A stretch of 64,000 bases of DNA, taken from Pseudooceanicola nanhaiensis DSM 18065 (GTDB taxonomy: Bacteria > Pseudomonadota > Alphaproteobacteria > Rhodobacterales > Rhodobacteraceae). Shown in pieces: positions 36,419 through 46,026 of the stretch (positions within the stretch are counted from its first letter, which is position 1; every line of letters begins with the position of its first letter). The notes beneath the pieces were generated by a model. The model had not been told where the DNA came from, did no database searches, and saw only the letters and a list, made by a program, of their open reading frames with translations. The position numbers were made by a program, and so were the translations under genes. The stretch spans positions 62,001 to 126,000 of the forward strand of contig NZ_JHZF01000015.1 in NCBI RefSeq assembly GCF_000688295.1, read 5' to 3'.

Positions 36419-37882
36419 ATGACACTCGACACCGCCTTCACCGGCTACGCGGACCCCGCGCTTCATGCCGAGGGTCTCTATATCGGCGGCCAATGGCAGG
36501 CCGGGCGCGGCATCCCCGTGACCGACCCCTCGACCGGCACCACGCTGGCCGAGGTGCCCGACGCCTCCATCGAGGACGCCATGCGCGCCGTGGACGCCGC
36601 CGAGGCCGCCGCCGCCGGCTGGCGCGCCACGCCGCCGCGGCAGCGATCCGAGATCCTGCGCCGGTGGTTCACCCTGATGACCGAGCGCGCCGAGGAGCTG
36701 GCGCTGCTGATCAGCCTCGAGAACGGCAAGGCGCTGGCCGACGCGCGGGGCGAGGTCGCCTATGCCGCCGAGTTCTTCCGCTGGTACGCCGAGGAAGCCA
36801 CCAGGATCGGTGGCGAGTTCCGCCACACGCCGTCCGGCGCGCACAACATCCTCGTGGATCACGAGCCGATCGGGATCGCGGTGCTCATCACGCCGTGGAA
36901 CTTCCCGGCGGCGATGGCCACGCGCAAGATCGCGCCGGCGCTGGCCGCGGGCTGCACGGTGATCCTCAAGCCCGCCTCGGAAACGCCGCTGACCGCCTAT
37001 GCCATGGCGCGGCTCGGGCAAGAGGCAGGCGTGCCGCCCGGGGTGGTGAACGTGCTGACGACCTCGAACCCCGGCCCGGTCACCGCGGCCATGCTGGCCG
37101 ATCCCCGGGTGCGCAAGCTCTCCTTCACCGGATCGACCGGGGTCGGGCGCATCCTGCTGGCGGAGGCCGCGAAATCGGTCGTGAACTGCTCGATGGAGCT
37201 GGGCGGCAACGCGCCCTTCCTGGTCTTCGACGATGCCGACCTCTCGGCCGCGCTCGACGGGGCGATGGTGGCCAAGATGCGGAACGGGGGCGAGGCCTGC
37301 ACGGCCGCGAACCGCTTCTACGTGCAGGCGGGCATTCACGATGCCTTCGTCGCGGGGCTGACGCAGCGCATGTCCGCGCTGAAGCTGGGCGCGGGCTACG
37401 ATCCCGAGACCCAGTGCGGGCCCATGATCACCACGAAGGCCGTGGACAAGATCGACCGGCTGGTCTCGGAGGCGAAGGCGCGCGGCGCGCGGGCCACCAC
37501 GGGCGGCGCGCCGGTGGACGGCAGCGGCTATTATTATCCGCCGACGGTGCTGGAGAATGTGCCGAGCGATGCGGCCCTCGCGCACGAGGAGATCTTCGGC
37601 CCCGTCGCCGCGATCTACCGCTTCGAGACCGAGGAGGAGGCGATCCGCCTGGCCAACGACACAGAGTACGGGCTTGCGGCCTACGTCTATTCGGGGGACA
37701 TCATGCGGGCGATGCGCGTCGGACGCGGCATCGAGACCGGGATGGTCGGCATCAACCGCGGGCTGATGTCGGACCCGGCCGCCCCCTTCGGCGGCGCGAA
37801 ACAGAGCGGGCTGGGGCGCGAGGGCGGTGTCATCGGCATCCTCGAGTTCATGGAGCCCAAGTACTTCGCCGTCGAATTCTGA
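36419..37882 (+). CDS. NAD(P)-dependent aldehyde dehydrogenase (succinate-semialdehyde-dehydrogenase-like)
   Basis: 487 residues with all aldehyde dehydrogenase landmarks: LITPWNFPAAMATRKIAPAL, FTGSTGVGRIL, the general base Glu in MELGGNAPFLVF, and the nucleophile C294 in NGGEACTAANRFYV. It also has EEIFGPVAAIYRF and a final SGLGREGGVIGILEFME. The overall pattern is closest to succinate/glutarate-semialdehyde dehydrogenases, but the true substrate is set by the cluster and not known. It stands 13 bases after the alcohol dehydrogenase and 19 before the hydrolase gene. Confidence 0.92.
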   Translation: MTLDTAFTGYADPALHAEGLYIGGQWQAGRGIPVTDPSTGTTLAEVPDASIEDAMRAVDAAEAAAAGWRATPPRQRSEILRRWFTLMTERAEELALLISLENGKALADARGEVAYAAEFFRWYAEEATRIGGEFRHTPSGAHNILVDHEPIGIAVLITPWNFPAAMATRKIAPALAAGCTVILKPASETPLTAYAMARLGQEAGVPPGVVNVLTTSNPGPVTAAMLADPRVRKLSFTGSTGVGRILLAEAAKSVVNCSMELGGNAPFLVFDDADLSAALDGAMVAKMRNGGEACTAANRFYVQAGIHDAFVAGLTQRMSALKLGAGYDPETQCGPMITTKAVDKIDRLVSEAKARGARATTGGAPVDGSGYYYPPTVLENVPSDAALAHEEIFGPVAAIYRFETEEEAIRLANDTEYGLAAYVYSGDIMRAMRVGRGIETGMVGINRGLMSDPAAPFGGAKQSGLGREGGVIGILEFMEPKYFAVEF

Positions 37883-37901
37883 CGGCGGGAAAGGACGAGC
37901 G

Positions 37902-38741
37902 ATGGCCGAGCACGACCTCTACCGCAACCGGGACTTCATCCCCGATTTCGACGCGATCATGGCCGAGACGGAGGCGCGCAGCCGCGCCTTCGCCGAGACC
38001 GTGCGCATCGAACGGAACCTGAGCTACGGCCCGACGCCGCGGCAGAGCTTCGACCTCGTATTTCCGCCCGATCCGGCCCCCGGCGCGCCGCTGCACATGT
38101 TCATCCACGGCGGCTATTGGCGGGGGGGCAGCAAGGCGGCGCATACCCGCGTCGCGGCGCCCGTGATCGCGGCCGGGGGGATCGCCGCGCTGATCGGCTA
38201 TGACCTGATGCCCGGGACCCGGCTGGCCGAGATCGTGGCTCAGGTCCGCAACGCCGCGCGGCACGTCGTCCGCATGGCGCCCGAGATCGGCGCCGACCCG
38301 GCCCGCTTCACGGTGAGCGGCCATTCGGCCGGGGCGCATCTCGCCTCGCTGCTCGCCTCCGAGGCGCCGGGAGACGCAGGCCCGGCCGACCTGCCCGCGC
38401 TGCGTGGCCTCATGCTGGTCAGCGGGATCTACGACCTCTCCGGCATCCCGGGCTCGTTCCTGAAGGACGAGGCGAAGATGACCGACGACGAGGCCCGCGC
38501 CTGGTCGCCCCTGCTGGCGCGGCACATTCCGGGGCCGCGGCGCATCATCACCCGCGGCGACGAAGAGACCGCGCCGTTCCAGGATCAGGCCGTCGCCCTG
38601 AACGCGCTCCTCGACCGGGAGGAGCAGCCGACCGAGCTCCGCCGCGAGCGCGGCCGGAACCACCTCACCGTCGTCCACGACCTGGCCGATCCGGACGCCC
38701 CTCTCGGCCGAAGGCTTCTCGAGCTCGTCGCGTCCTCCTGA
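37902..38741 (+). CDS. Alpha/beta hydrolase (esterase/formamidase-like)
   Basis: 279 residues. It has the oxyanion-hole motif HGGYW in MFIHGGYWRGGSKAAHT and the nucleophile elbow GHSAGAHLASLLA. An acid appears in TRGDEETAPF and a final His in RGRNHLTVV. HGGYW plus GHSAG is shared by arylformamidase (KynB-like) and carboxylesterase groups. It could release the alcohol fed to the preceding dehydrogenase from an ester or amide, which would make the cluster hydrolase - alcohol dehydrogenase - aldehyde dehydrogenase. ATG 37902 follows GGAAAGGACGAGC. Confidence 0.85.
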   Translation: MAEHDLYRNRDFIPDFDAIMAETEARSRAFAETVRIERNLSYGPTPRQSFDLVFPPDPAPGAPLHMFIHGGYWRGGSKAAHTRVAAPVIAAGGIAALIGYDLMPGTRLAEIVAQVRNAARHVVRMAPEIGADPARFTVSGHSAGAHLASLLASEAPGDAGPADLPALRGLMLVSGIYDLSGIPGSFLKDEAKMTDDEARAWSPLLARHIPGPRRIITRGDEETAPFQDQAVALNALLDREEQPTELRRERGRNHLTVVHDLADPDAPLGRRLLELVASS

Positions 38742-39070
38742 CGCGCGGTGTCTCGGACGGTGGACCTCGGCTGACGGAGCAGCGGAGGGCCCGGGGCGCG
38801 CGTCTCTCCCGACCCTTGCCGCACCTGTTCCAGGAAACGCCTGGTCGCGGAACGTCGCCGCCAGCGCGGCGCTGATGACCTCCGCGCCGTGCCGGATCAC
38901 GCCGCTATCTGCGGACCGTCTGCGACTGGCGCGGCCCATGGACCGGGACGCCCGGATCGGCGCGCGACCACAAGGAAGCCGTGAAATCCGCCGTGACGAG
39001 ATGGGCGGATTCTTGAATGTGAGGGCGTGCGATGCACATCTCAGGGGGAATCGGATCGGGAGTACTGCAC
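38742..39070. other. 329-base intergenic region
   Basis: No gene supported. It separates the catabolic cluster from the antiporter gene. The only features seen are an imperfect EcfG-like pair (GGAAC near 38857, then CGCT after 16 bases, not consensus) and the antiporter Shine-Dalgarno at its right end. An in-frame ATG at 39032 is a possible earlier start of the antiporter. Confidence 0.5.
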
Positions 39071-40048
39071 ATGTTCGACATCTGGCTACCGTTGCTGGGC
39101 GGCCTCCTCCTGCTTGTCTCGGGCGGGGAGCTGCTGGTCCGCGGCGCGGTGCAGGTCGCCGAGCGGCTGGGGATCTCGCCCTTGGTGATCGGCCTCACGC
39201 TCGTCGGCTTCGGGACCTCGATGCCCGAGCTCGTGACCTCGGTCCAGGCCGCGCTGGCGGGCTCTCCGGGCATCGCCTTCGGCAACATCGTCGGGTCGAA
39301 CATCGCCAACGTCCTGCTGATCGTCGGGGTCTCGTCCCTGCTGCTGCCGATCGCGGTGACGTCTGCGGCCCTGCGCCGGGACGCTGCGGTGATGCTCGCG
39401 ACGGCGGTCGTCTTCGCCGGGGCGAGCGCCGTCATCCCGATGGGCCGCGGCGTGGGCGTCGTCTTCCTCGCGGCTCTCGTCGCCTACATCACCATGGCCA
39501 TCCGGCAGGAACGGAATGCGGCGCCGCACGGGGCACTGTACGACAAGGGCGCCGCGCTGCAGGGTGCGGACCCGGCGCTGCGCGCGTCGCGCCCCTCCGC
39601 GGGCAGCCTTCTGGTGCCGTTGGCGGTTGCGGTCGCAGGGCTTGTCCTCGTGATCCTCGGGGGCCGGTTCTTCGTCGAGGGCGCGGTCGGGCTGGCCCGC
39701 TCCTTCGGGATTTCCGAGACGGTGATCGGACTCACGGTCGTCGCGCTCGGCACCTCGATGCCGGAGCTCGTCACCTCGGTCCTGGCCGCGCTGAGAAAGC
39801 AGAGCGACATCGCCTTCGGCAACATCGTCGGGTCGAACATCTACAACATTCTCGGGATCGGCGGCACCACGGCGCTGATCTCGCCCTCCGTCGTCCCGGC
39901 CGAGATCGTGTCCTTCGACAACCTCGTCATGCTGGGGGTCTCGGGCCTCCTGGTCCTCTTCGCTGCCACCGGCCTGCGCATCGCCCGCTGGGAGGGCGGC
40001 GTGCTTCTGGCGGCCTATGTCGGCTACATCGCGCTGCTCTGGCCATAA
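39071..40048 (+). CDS. Calcium/sodium antiporter (YrbG/CaxB type)
   Basis: 325 residues, about ten transmembrane helices arranged as two inverted halves, each with the alpha-repeat signature: GFGTSMPELVTSVQAALAGS with GNIVGSNIANVLLIVG, and ALGTSMPELVTSVLAALR with GNIVGSNIYNILGIGG. Both acidic ion-site Glu residues (PELVTS) are present. It exports Ca2+ in exchange for Na+ or H+ across the inner membrane. ATG 39071 follows GGGAG at eight bases. It has no obvious partner nearby. Confidence 0.92.
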   Translation: MFDIWLPLLGGLLLLVSGGELLVRGAVQVAERLGISPLVIGLTLVGFGTSMPELVTSVQAALAGSPGIAFGNIVGSNIANVLLIVGVSSLLLPIAVTSAALRRDAAVMLATAVVFAGASAVIPMGRGVGVVFLAALVAYITMAIRQERNAAPHGALYDKGAALQGADPALRASRPSAGSLLVPLAVAVAGLVLVILGGRFFVEGAVGLARSFGISETVIGLTVVALGTSMPELVTSVLAALRKQSDIAFGNIVGSNIYNILGIGGTTALISPSVVPAEIVSFDNLVMLGVSGLLVLFAATGLRIARWEGGVLLAAYVGYIALLWP

Positions 40049-40168
40049 GCCTGTTCGAACTGCGCGCGCCGGGGCGCGCCTCGATCGCCTTGCGGCTTTC
40101 GGGCCGGGACGGGCCCCGGTGCCTGCGCGGCGTCGGGTTCGGATGGCGTCGCGCGGCGCGCTCGAACC

Positions 40169-40819
40169 CTAGGGGCCGTCGTCTTCGGGGGCCCCCGTCG
40201 CGTGCCGGGCGCGAAACCTCGCCAGGTCCCGGTCGGTCGCGGCGGCGCCCGCGAAGGTCTTCACATAGGCCGGAACGCGCGCCATCCGGTCGCGCAGGCT
40301 CTCGCGGGTCTGGAGCGAGATATACCCGATCTGGACAAGGTACACGGTCCGCGCCCGCACGTCGGCCTCGTCATCCGAGAACCCGAACCGCGCGAACATG
40401 GCGCGGATCGCCGCGAGGCGCCTGTCGTCGGCCTGCCGGACGCGCTGGCTTGCCGCGTCGGATTGGTGGGCCCAGCTTCGGACCGCCATGTCGAAGCGCG
40501 GTTCGAACCGGGTCTCATCGAGGAAGACGCTGATCAGGTTGAGCACGGCTTCCTGGATCGTCTCGGCATAGGCCGCGCAGCCTTCGACCAGGGCGGCGGT
40601 GTTCGAGGCGTCCCATTCGTCCAGCAGCGCGTCGAGGATCGCAGCACGGTCCTTGAAGAACCAGTAGAAGCTCGTCCGCGAGAGGTTCAGGCCGGTCGCC
40701 AGCGGCTGGACCTTCACGGCGTCGATCCCGCCCTCCAGCAGCGCGGTCCGGGCCGCCGCCAGCCACACGTCGCGCGACCCGCGCCACCCGGTCTGATCCT
40801 GGATACCCGTCTCGGTCAT
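40169..40819 (-). CDS. TetR family transcriptional regulator
   Basis: 216 residues with the TetR helix-turn-helix (AARTALLEGGIDAVKVQPLA, then LNLSRTSFYWFFKDRAAILD) and a helical ligand domain. It is divergent from the flavin oxidoreductase gene at 40937 and is the likely repressor of that gene. The direct repeats at 40864-40891 lie in the promoter gap. Inducer not known; a betaine or methylated proline would fit if the neighbour's assignment is right. Confidence 0.9.
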   Translation of the reverse strand: MTETGIQDQTGWRGSRDVWLAAARTALLEGGIDAVKVQPLATGLNLSRTSFYWFFKDRAAILDALLDEWDASNTAALVEGCAAYAETIQEAVLNLISVFLDETRFEPRFDMAVRSWAHQSDAASQRVRQADDRRLAAIRAMFARFGFSDDEADVRARTVYLVQIGYISLQTRESLRDRMARVPAYVKTFAGAAATDRDLARFRARHATGAPEDDGP

Positions 40820-40863
40820 GGGGGCGAGCGTAGCGCCGCGACGCCGCGCCAACAAGTGAAATG

Positions 40864-40891
40864 GACAGGTCCGATCATAAACTTGACAGGT
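40864..40891. promoter_or_regulatory. Direct repeats in the TetR/oxidoreductase promoter gap
   Basis: GACAGGT at 40864-40870 and again at 40885-40891, 21 bases apart, so on the same DNA face. The second copy includes a possible -35 TTGACA (40884-40889) for the rightward gene. Candidate operator. Confidence 0.45.
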
Positions 40892-40936
40892 ATGAACATT
40901 TCGTGGAATCGCTAGGTGGCAGACCAGGAGGGTCCG

Positions 40937-42973
40937 ATGACCGCCGATCCACTTCTCCAGCCGTTCCAGCTGAAGCACCTGACGCTGAAGAACCGCCTGA
41001 TGATCACCAGTCACGAGCCCGCCTATCCCGAGGACGGGATGCCGAAGGAGCGCTATCGCGCCTACCACGCCGAACGCGCGCGCGCCGGTGTCGCCCTGAC
41101 GATGACCGCGGGATCGGCTTCGGTCTCGCGCGACAGCCCGCCGGTCTTCAACAACATCCTGGCCTGGAAGGACGAGGTCGTCGGCTGGATGAAGGCGCTG
41201 ACCGACGCGTGCCACGATCACGGCTGCGCGGTCATGATCCAGCTCACCCACCTTGGCCGCCGGACCCGGTGGGACAAGGCCGACTGGCTGCCCGTGGTCT
41301 CGGCCGGACACGAACGCGAACCGTCGCACCGGGCCTTTCCCAAGCGGGCCGAGGACTGGGACATCGCCCGTATCATCACCGATTACGCGGATGCGGCGGA
41401 GCGGATGAAGGCCGCGGGGCTCGACGGGATCGAGCTTGAGGCCTACGGGCACCTCATGGACCAGTTCTGGTCGCCGCTGACCAACGATCTCGACGCCCCC
41501 TACGGCGGCAGCCTCGAGAACCGGCTGCGGTTCACCTTCGACGTGCTCGGGGCGATCCGGGAGCGCTGCGGCGCCGACTTCCTCGTCGGTGTCCGCTACA
41601 CCGCGGACGAGGACGTGCCGGGCGGGCTGACGAAACAGGACGGGCTCGAGATTTCGCACCGGCTGAAGGACAGTGGGATGGTCGATTTCCTCAACGTCGT
41701 GCGGGGGCATATCGACACGGATGCGGCCCTCACCGACGTCATCCCGGTGCAGGGCATGCGGAGCGCGCCGCATCTCGATTTCGCCGGAGAGATCCGTGCG
41801 GCGACGCGGTTTCCGACATTCCACGCCGCCAAGATCCAGGATGTCGCGACCGCCCGGCACGCCATTGCCAGCGGCAAGCTGGACATGGTCGGCATGACGC
41901 GGGCGCACATGGCCGACCCGCATATCGTCGCCAAGATCATGCGCGGGGAAGAGGACCGCATCCGCCCCTGCGTCGGCGCGAACTACTGCCTCGACCGGAT
42001 CTACCAGGGCGGCATGGCGCTCTGCCTGCACAATCCCGCCACGGGCCGGGAGCTTGAGCAGCCGCACGAGATCGCCCGCGCGGAGTCGCGGCGGAAGGTG
42101 GTCATCGTCGGGGCCGGGCCCGCAGGGCTCGAAGCCGCGCGGGTCGCCGCGTGCCGCGGTCACGAGGTGATCGTCCACGAAGCCGCCCCGCAGGCCGGCG
42201 GGCAGGTCCGGCTCACGGCGCTGACGCCGCGCCGGGCCGAGATGATGCAGCTGATCCAGTGGCGGCTGTCCGAATGCGACCGGATGGGCGTGACCATCCG
42301 CTACAACAGCGTCGCCGATGCCGGGACGGTCCGGGACGACGCGCCGGATGTCGTGATCGTCGCGACCGGCGGCCTGCCGCATACGGAGGTCCTCGCGGAC
42401 GGCAACGATCTGGTGGTCTCCGCGTGGGACATCCTCTCGGGCGATGTGAAGCCGGGCGAGAGCGTGCTGATCTACGACGACGCCGGCGATTATCCCGCGC
42501 TTCAGGCCGCCGAGCTGATTTCGGGCAGCGGCGCGCGGGTCGAGCTGATGACGCGCGACCGCAACATCTCGTCCGAGGTGATGGCGATGTCGCTCACCCC
42601 GGCCATGCGCCTGTTGCAGGCCCGCGACGTGACCTTCACCGTGACGTGGAAGCTTGATGCCGTGCGCCGCGAGGGCAACCGGCTGATCGCGGAGATCGGC
42701 AGCGATTACGGCGGGGTGCAGCGCGAGCGGGTGGTCGATCAGGTCGTCGTCAATCACGGGACGCGCCCGCTGGACGAGCTCTATTTCGACCTGCGCGCCG
42801 GATCGACCAACCTGGGCGAGGTGGATTACGACGCACTGATCGAGGGCCGGAGGCAGGAGCTGCTGCGCAACGCGGACGGGCGCTACCAGCTTTTCCGCAT
42901 CGGCGACGCCGTGGCCGCGCGCAACACGCATGCGGCGGTCTACGATGCGCTGCGGCTGCTCAAGGCGGTGTGA
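40937..42973 (+). CDS. NADH:flavin oxidoreductase family; probable N-methylproline demethylase
   Basis: 678 residues. Residues 1-370 are an Old-Yellow-Enzyme-type FMN barrel (LLQPFQLKHLTLKNRLMITS, then VMIQLTHLGRRT and YGGSLENRLRFTF). A Cys cluster CVGANYCLDRIYQGGMALC should bind an Fe-S centre. Residues about 385-678 form FAD/NAD domains (VVIVGAGPAGLEAARVAACR). This is the trimethylamine-dehydrogenase/dienoyl-CoA-reductase layout. The barrel sequence, with SHEPAYPEDGMPKERYRAYH, resembles enzymes I recall as N-methylproline demethylases of stachydrine breakdown; that substrate is inference. AGGAGGG precedes ATG 40937. Confidence 0.8.
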   Translation: MTADPLLQPFQLKHLTLKNRLMITSHEPAYPEDGMPKERYRAYHAERARAGVALTMTAGSASVSRDSPPVFNNILAWKDEVVGWMKALTDACHDHGCAVMIQLTHLGRRTRWDKADWLPVVSAGHEREPSHRAFPKRAEDWDIARIITDYADAAERMKAAGLDGIELEAYGHLMDQFWSPLTNDLDAPYGGSLENRLRFTFDVLGAIRERCGADFLVGVRYTADEDVPGGLTKQDGLEISHRLKDSGMVDFLNVVRGHIDTDAALTDVIPVQGMRSAPHLDFAGEIRAATRFPTFHAAKIQDVATARHAIASGKLDMVGMTRAHMADPHIVAKIMRGEEDRIRPCVGANYCLDRIYQGGMALCLHNPATGRELEQPHEIARAESRRKVVIVGAGPAGLEAARVAACRGHEVIVHEAAPQAGGQVRLTALTPRRAEMMQLIQWRLSECDRMGVTIRYNSVADAGTVRDDAPDVVIVATGGLPHTEVLADGNDLVVSAWDILSGDVKPGESVLIYDDAGDYPALQAAELISGSGARVELMTRDRNISSEVMAMSLTPAMRLLQARDVTFTVTWKLDAVRREGNRLIAEIGSDYGGVQRERVVDQVVVNHGTRPLDELYFDLRAGSTNLGEVDYDALIEGRRQELLRNADGRYQLFRIGDAVAARNTHAAVYDALRLLKAV

Positions 42974-43027
42974 AGGTCGGACGGGGGGCGCGAAGGCGCG
43001 GTCGGTTCAGAAGGACCGAGGGGCCGT

Positions 43028-43282
43028 CTAGCTGCTTTTCTCCTCGGGCTCCTGCTTAACGTCGAGGTCCCGGTAGGCGTTCGGATCGTAATCCTCGGGG
43101 TCGTAGGCTTCCTGGTCGTCGGCGATCCCGGTGACGTGGGTCGTCCCGGTCTCCTCGTTGTAGACGAGGCCGTAATTCGCGCGTCCGTCGGACTTGTACC
43201 GCAGGTACTCGTGGACGGCGGCGTAGATGAAGGCCAATGCGAAGGGCAACAGGATGAGCGCGGCGATCACCTGAGCTTCCAT
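43028..43282 (-). CDS. Small hypothetical membrane protein
   Basis: 84 residues: one N-terminal transmembrane helix (VIAALILLPFALAFIYAAVH) and an acidic soluble tail with THVTGIADDQEAYDPEDYDP. An AAAGGAG Shine-Dalgarno supports it as a real gene. Family not recognised. It is convergent with the demethylase gene and lies alone. Confidence 0.6.
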   Translation of the reverse strand: MEAQVIAALILLPFALAFIYAAVHEYLRYKSDGRANYGLVYNEETGTTHVTGIADDQEAYDPEDYDPNAYRDLDVKQEPEEKSS

Positions 43283-43564
43283 GGCGGGGCTCCTTTGTGG
43301 TCTTCGGATCGGCAGGCGGCCCCGGGGTGCCGGAGCGTCGTCGGGCCTGCCCGGGTATGTCCTTGTGTGGGGCGCATGAAACTGGCCCGAAATCGGGCGT
43401 TGTCAACCGTTTCGCCGGACCCGGCGCCTGTCTGGCAAGGCAATGGCCTTGCATGGGGCGCAACTTTCCTGCGGCCGTCCGGAGAGGCTTGAGGCGGGCG
43501 CCCCGGCGCGAAGGCGCGCAGGACGCCGCACCGCAATGATGTCAGCCGGCTCTCCGCGCCGCCC

Positions 43565-45934
43565 TCACCCCACGAGGCGGGAGGGCACCTTTCGTCCCGC
43601 CGTGAGCCCCCGGACCTTCTCGACGATCGCCTCGGCGTCGATCCCGTGCACCCGGTAGAGATCGCCGATTGTGCCGGTCTGGCCGAAATGCTCGACCCCG
43701 AGCGGCACCGTCACGTGACCGGCGACCGAACCGAGCCAGCCCAGCGTCGCGGGGTGCCCGTCGATCACCGTGATGATCCGGCAGTCGCGGGGCAGGGGGG
43801 AGAGCAGCCGCTCGGCCAGCGACTGCGCCTCCTGTCCCCGCGCGCGGGCGCGCTGCGCGGCGGTCCAGCCGGCGTTCAGCCGGTCGGCGGAGGTCACCGC
43901 CAGCACGCCGATGTCCCGGCGGAATTCGCCAAGCAGACCGGCCGCCCGGATCGCCTCGGGCGCGACGACACCCTGGTAGGCGATGACGACCTCGCAGTTC
44001 GGGCCGGGCTTGCGCAGCCAGTAGGCGCCGTCGATGGCACCCTGCCGCCAGTCCGGATCGGGGCGCGGGCCCGGCTGCTCGATCGGGTTGGTCGAGAGCC
44101 GCAGGTAGACCGACCCGCCGGTCTCGTCCCTGAGCCAGGTCCGTTCGTCAGGATCGCCCTCGCCGTCGCGCTGGAGGTAGTCGAAGGACCATTCGAGGAT
44201 CGCGGCGAGCTCGTCCGCGAAGGCGGGCTCGAAGGCGGCGAGGCCGTCCTGGCTCATCCCGATCAGGGGCGAGCCGATGGATTGGTGCGCGCCGCCCTCG
44301 GGCGCCAGGCTGACGCCCGAGGGCGTGCCGACGAGCAGGAAGCGCGCGTCCTGGTAGCAGGCATAGTTCAGCGCATCGAGCCCGCGCGCCACGAAGGGGT
44401 CGTAGACCGTCCCGATGGGGATCAGCCGCCGCCCGAAGAGCGAATGGGACAGGCCCGCCGCACCCAGCATCAGCATGAGGTTCATCTCGGCGATGCCGAG
44501 CTCGAAATGCTGGCCCTCCGGCGCGAAGTCCCATTTCGCGGTCGAGGGGATCTTCTCCTCCCGGAAGGTATCCGCCTGCGCCTCGCGCGCGAACAGCTTG
44601 CGGCGGTTCACCCAGGGGCCGAGCGACGTCGTGCCGGTCACGTCCGGCGACATGGTGAGGATCCGCTCCGCCAGGGCGCTGTCGGTGCGGCCGATCGCGT
44701 CCAGCAGCTTGCCGAAGGCCATCTGCGTCGCGATCTCGGCGTCCTTCGGCAGGGGGATCTCAGGCACCGCGATCCGGGCGTCGCTGAAACGGCGCGGCCC
44801 CTCGGCGAAGAACGGCACGCGGGACAGCCAGTCGCGGAAGGCCTCCGGGTCCTCGACCGTGGCGAGGGGCTCCCATTCCTCGCCCTCGGGCACGCCCATG
44901 TGCGCCTGCCATTCGGCCATCTGGGCGGTCGTCATCAGCCCGCCGTGGTTGTCCTTGTGCCCCGCGATCGGCGTGCCCCAGCCCTTGATCGTGTAGGCGA
45001 GGAAACAGGTCGGCCGGTCGTGGTCGATCGCGGCGAAGGTGTCCGCCATGGTCTGGACGCAGTTCCCGCCGAGGTTCTCCATCAGCGCGGCCAGTTCCGC
45101 ATCGCTGCGCCGTTCGATCAGCCGGCTCACCGGACCCTGATCGCCGAGATCGTCGAGCAGCCGTTTCCGCCAGACCGCGCCGCCCTGGTAGGTCAGCGCC
45201 GAATAGAGCTGGTTCGGGCAGCTGTCGATCCAGTCGCGCAGCGCATCGCCGCCCTCTTCCTCGAAGGCGGCCCGCTGGAGCGCGCCGTATTTCACCCGCA
45301 CCACGTCCCAGCCGAAGGCGTCGAAGATCTTCTCGATCCGCTGCCAGAGCCCCTCGCGGATCACCCCGTCAAGCGACTGGCGGTTGTAGTCGATGATCCA
45401 CCAGGTGTTGCGGAGGCCGTTCTTCCAACCCTCCTGAAGGCATTCATAAACGTTGCCCTCGTCCAGCTCCGCATCGCCGACGAGCGCCACCATCCGGCCC
45501 AGGGGCACGTCGCGGCCCCAAGCCTTGGCGGCGATGTAATCCTGCGTCAGCGACGCGAAGGAGGTGATCGCCACGCCAAGACCGACCGAGCCCGTGGAGA
45601 AATCCACGTCGTCGATGTCCTTGGTCCGGCTGGGATAGCTCTGGACCCCGCCGAGGCCGCGGAAGGCCTCCAGCTTCACGCGGGTCGTGTTGCCCATCAG
45701 GTACTGCATGGCGTGGAAGACCGGCGAGGCATGCGGCTTGACCGCCACCCGATCCTCCGGCCGCAGCGCGGAGAAATAGAGCGCCGTCATGATCGACACC
45801 ATCGAGGCCGAGCTGGCCTGGTGTCCGCCGACCTTGATCCCGTCCACCTTGGGCCGGATGTGGTTGGCGTGGTGGATCATCCAGTGGGACAGCCACAGCA
45901 GGCGCTGTTCGGTCAGCTTCAGGGTCGACGTCAT
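43565..45934 (-). CDS. Homodimeric 2-oxoacid dehydrogenase E1 (AceE-like 'transketolase')
   Basis: 789 residues, homologous along its length to the homodimeric pyruvate dehydrogenase E1. It has an N-terminal HHANHIRPKVDGIKVGGHQAS and the thiamine-diphosphate motif GDAELDEGNVYECLQEGWKN...WWIIDYNRQS. A transketolase-like pyrimidine domain follows (FELGIAEMNLMLMLGAAGLS). It is shorter than true AceE (about 890). Related enzymes work on 2-oxobutyrate or branched oxoacids; MdeB in methionine breakdown is one, and it too is paired with an Lrp-type regulator. No E2 or E3 gene is nearby. It is divergent from the Lrp gene. Confidence 0.85.
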   Translation of the reverse strand: MTSTLKLTEQRLLWLSHWMIHHANHIRPKVDGIKVGGHQASSASMVSIMTALYFSALRPEDRVAVKPHASPVFHAMQYLMGNTTRVKLEAFRGLGGVQSYPSRTKDIDDVDFSTGSVGLGVAITSFASLTQDYIAAKAWGRDVPLGRMVALVGDAELDEGNVYECLQEGWKNGLRNTWWIIDYNRQSLDGVIREGLWQRIEKIFDAFGWDVVRVKYGALQRAAFEEEGGDALRDWIDSCPNQLYSALTYQGGAVWRKRLLDDLGDQGPVSRLIERRSDAELAALMENLGGNCVQTMADTFAAIDHDRPTCFLAYTIKGWGTPIAGHKDNHGGLMTTAQMAEWQAHMGVPEGEEWEPLATVEDPEAFRDWLSRVPFFAEGPRRFSDARIAVPEIPLPKDAEIATQMAFGKLLDAIGRTDSALAERILTMSPDVTGTTSLGPWVNRRKLFAREAQADTFREEKIPSTAKWDFAPEGQHFELGIAEMNLMLMLGAAGLSHSLFGRRLIPIGTVYDPFVARGLDALNYACYQDARFLLVGTPSGVSLAPEGGAHQSIGSPLIGMSQDGLAAFEPAFADELAAILEWSFDYLQRDGEGDPDERTWLRDETGGSVYLRLSTNPIEQPGPRPDPDWRQGAIDGAYWLRKPGPNCEVVIAYQGVVAPEAIRAAGLLGEFRRDIGVLAVTSADRLNAGWTAAQRARARGQEAQSLAERLLSPLPRDCRIITVIDGHPATLGWLGSVAGHVTVPLGVEHFGQTGTIGDLYRVHGIDAEAIVEKVRGLTAGRKVPSRLVG

Positions 45935-46026
45935 TCATTCCTCCTCGGGATCGCGCGGAGTATCTCACGCACCGCTTGGCGAGTCCTTCCAAATGTGATT
46001 GCCTTTGGTGCCTGCGGTAGAGATAA

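Noticed and set aside
38857-38881. GGAAC-N16-CGCT before the antiporter gene
   Set aside because: The -10 element differs from CGTT at a central base and it is far (about 190 bases) from the start, unlike the four accepted sites.
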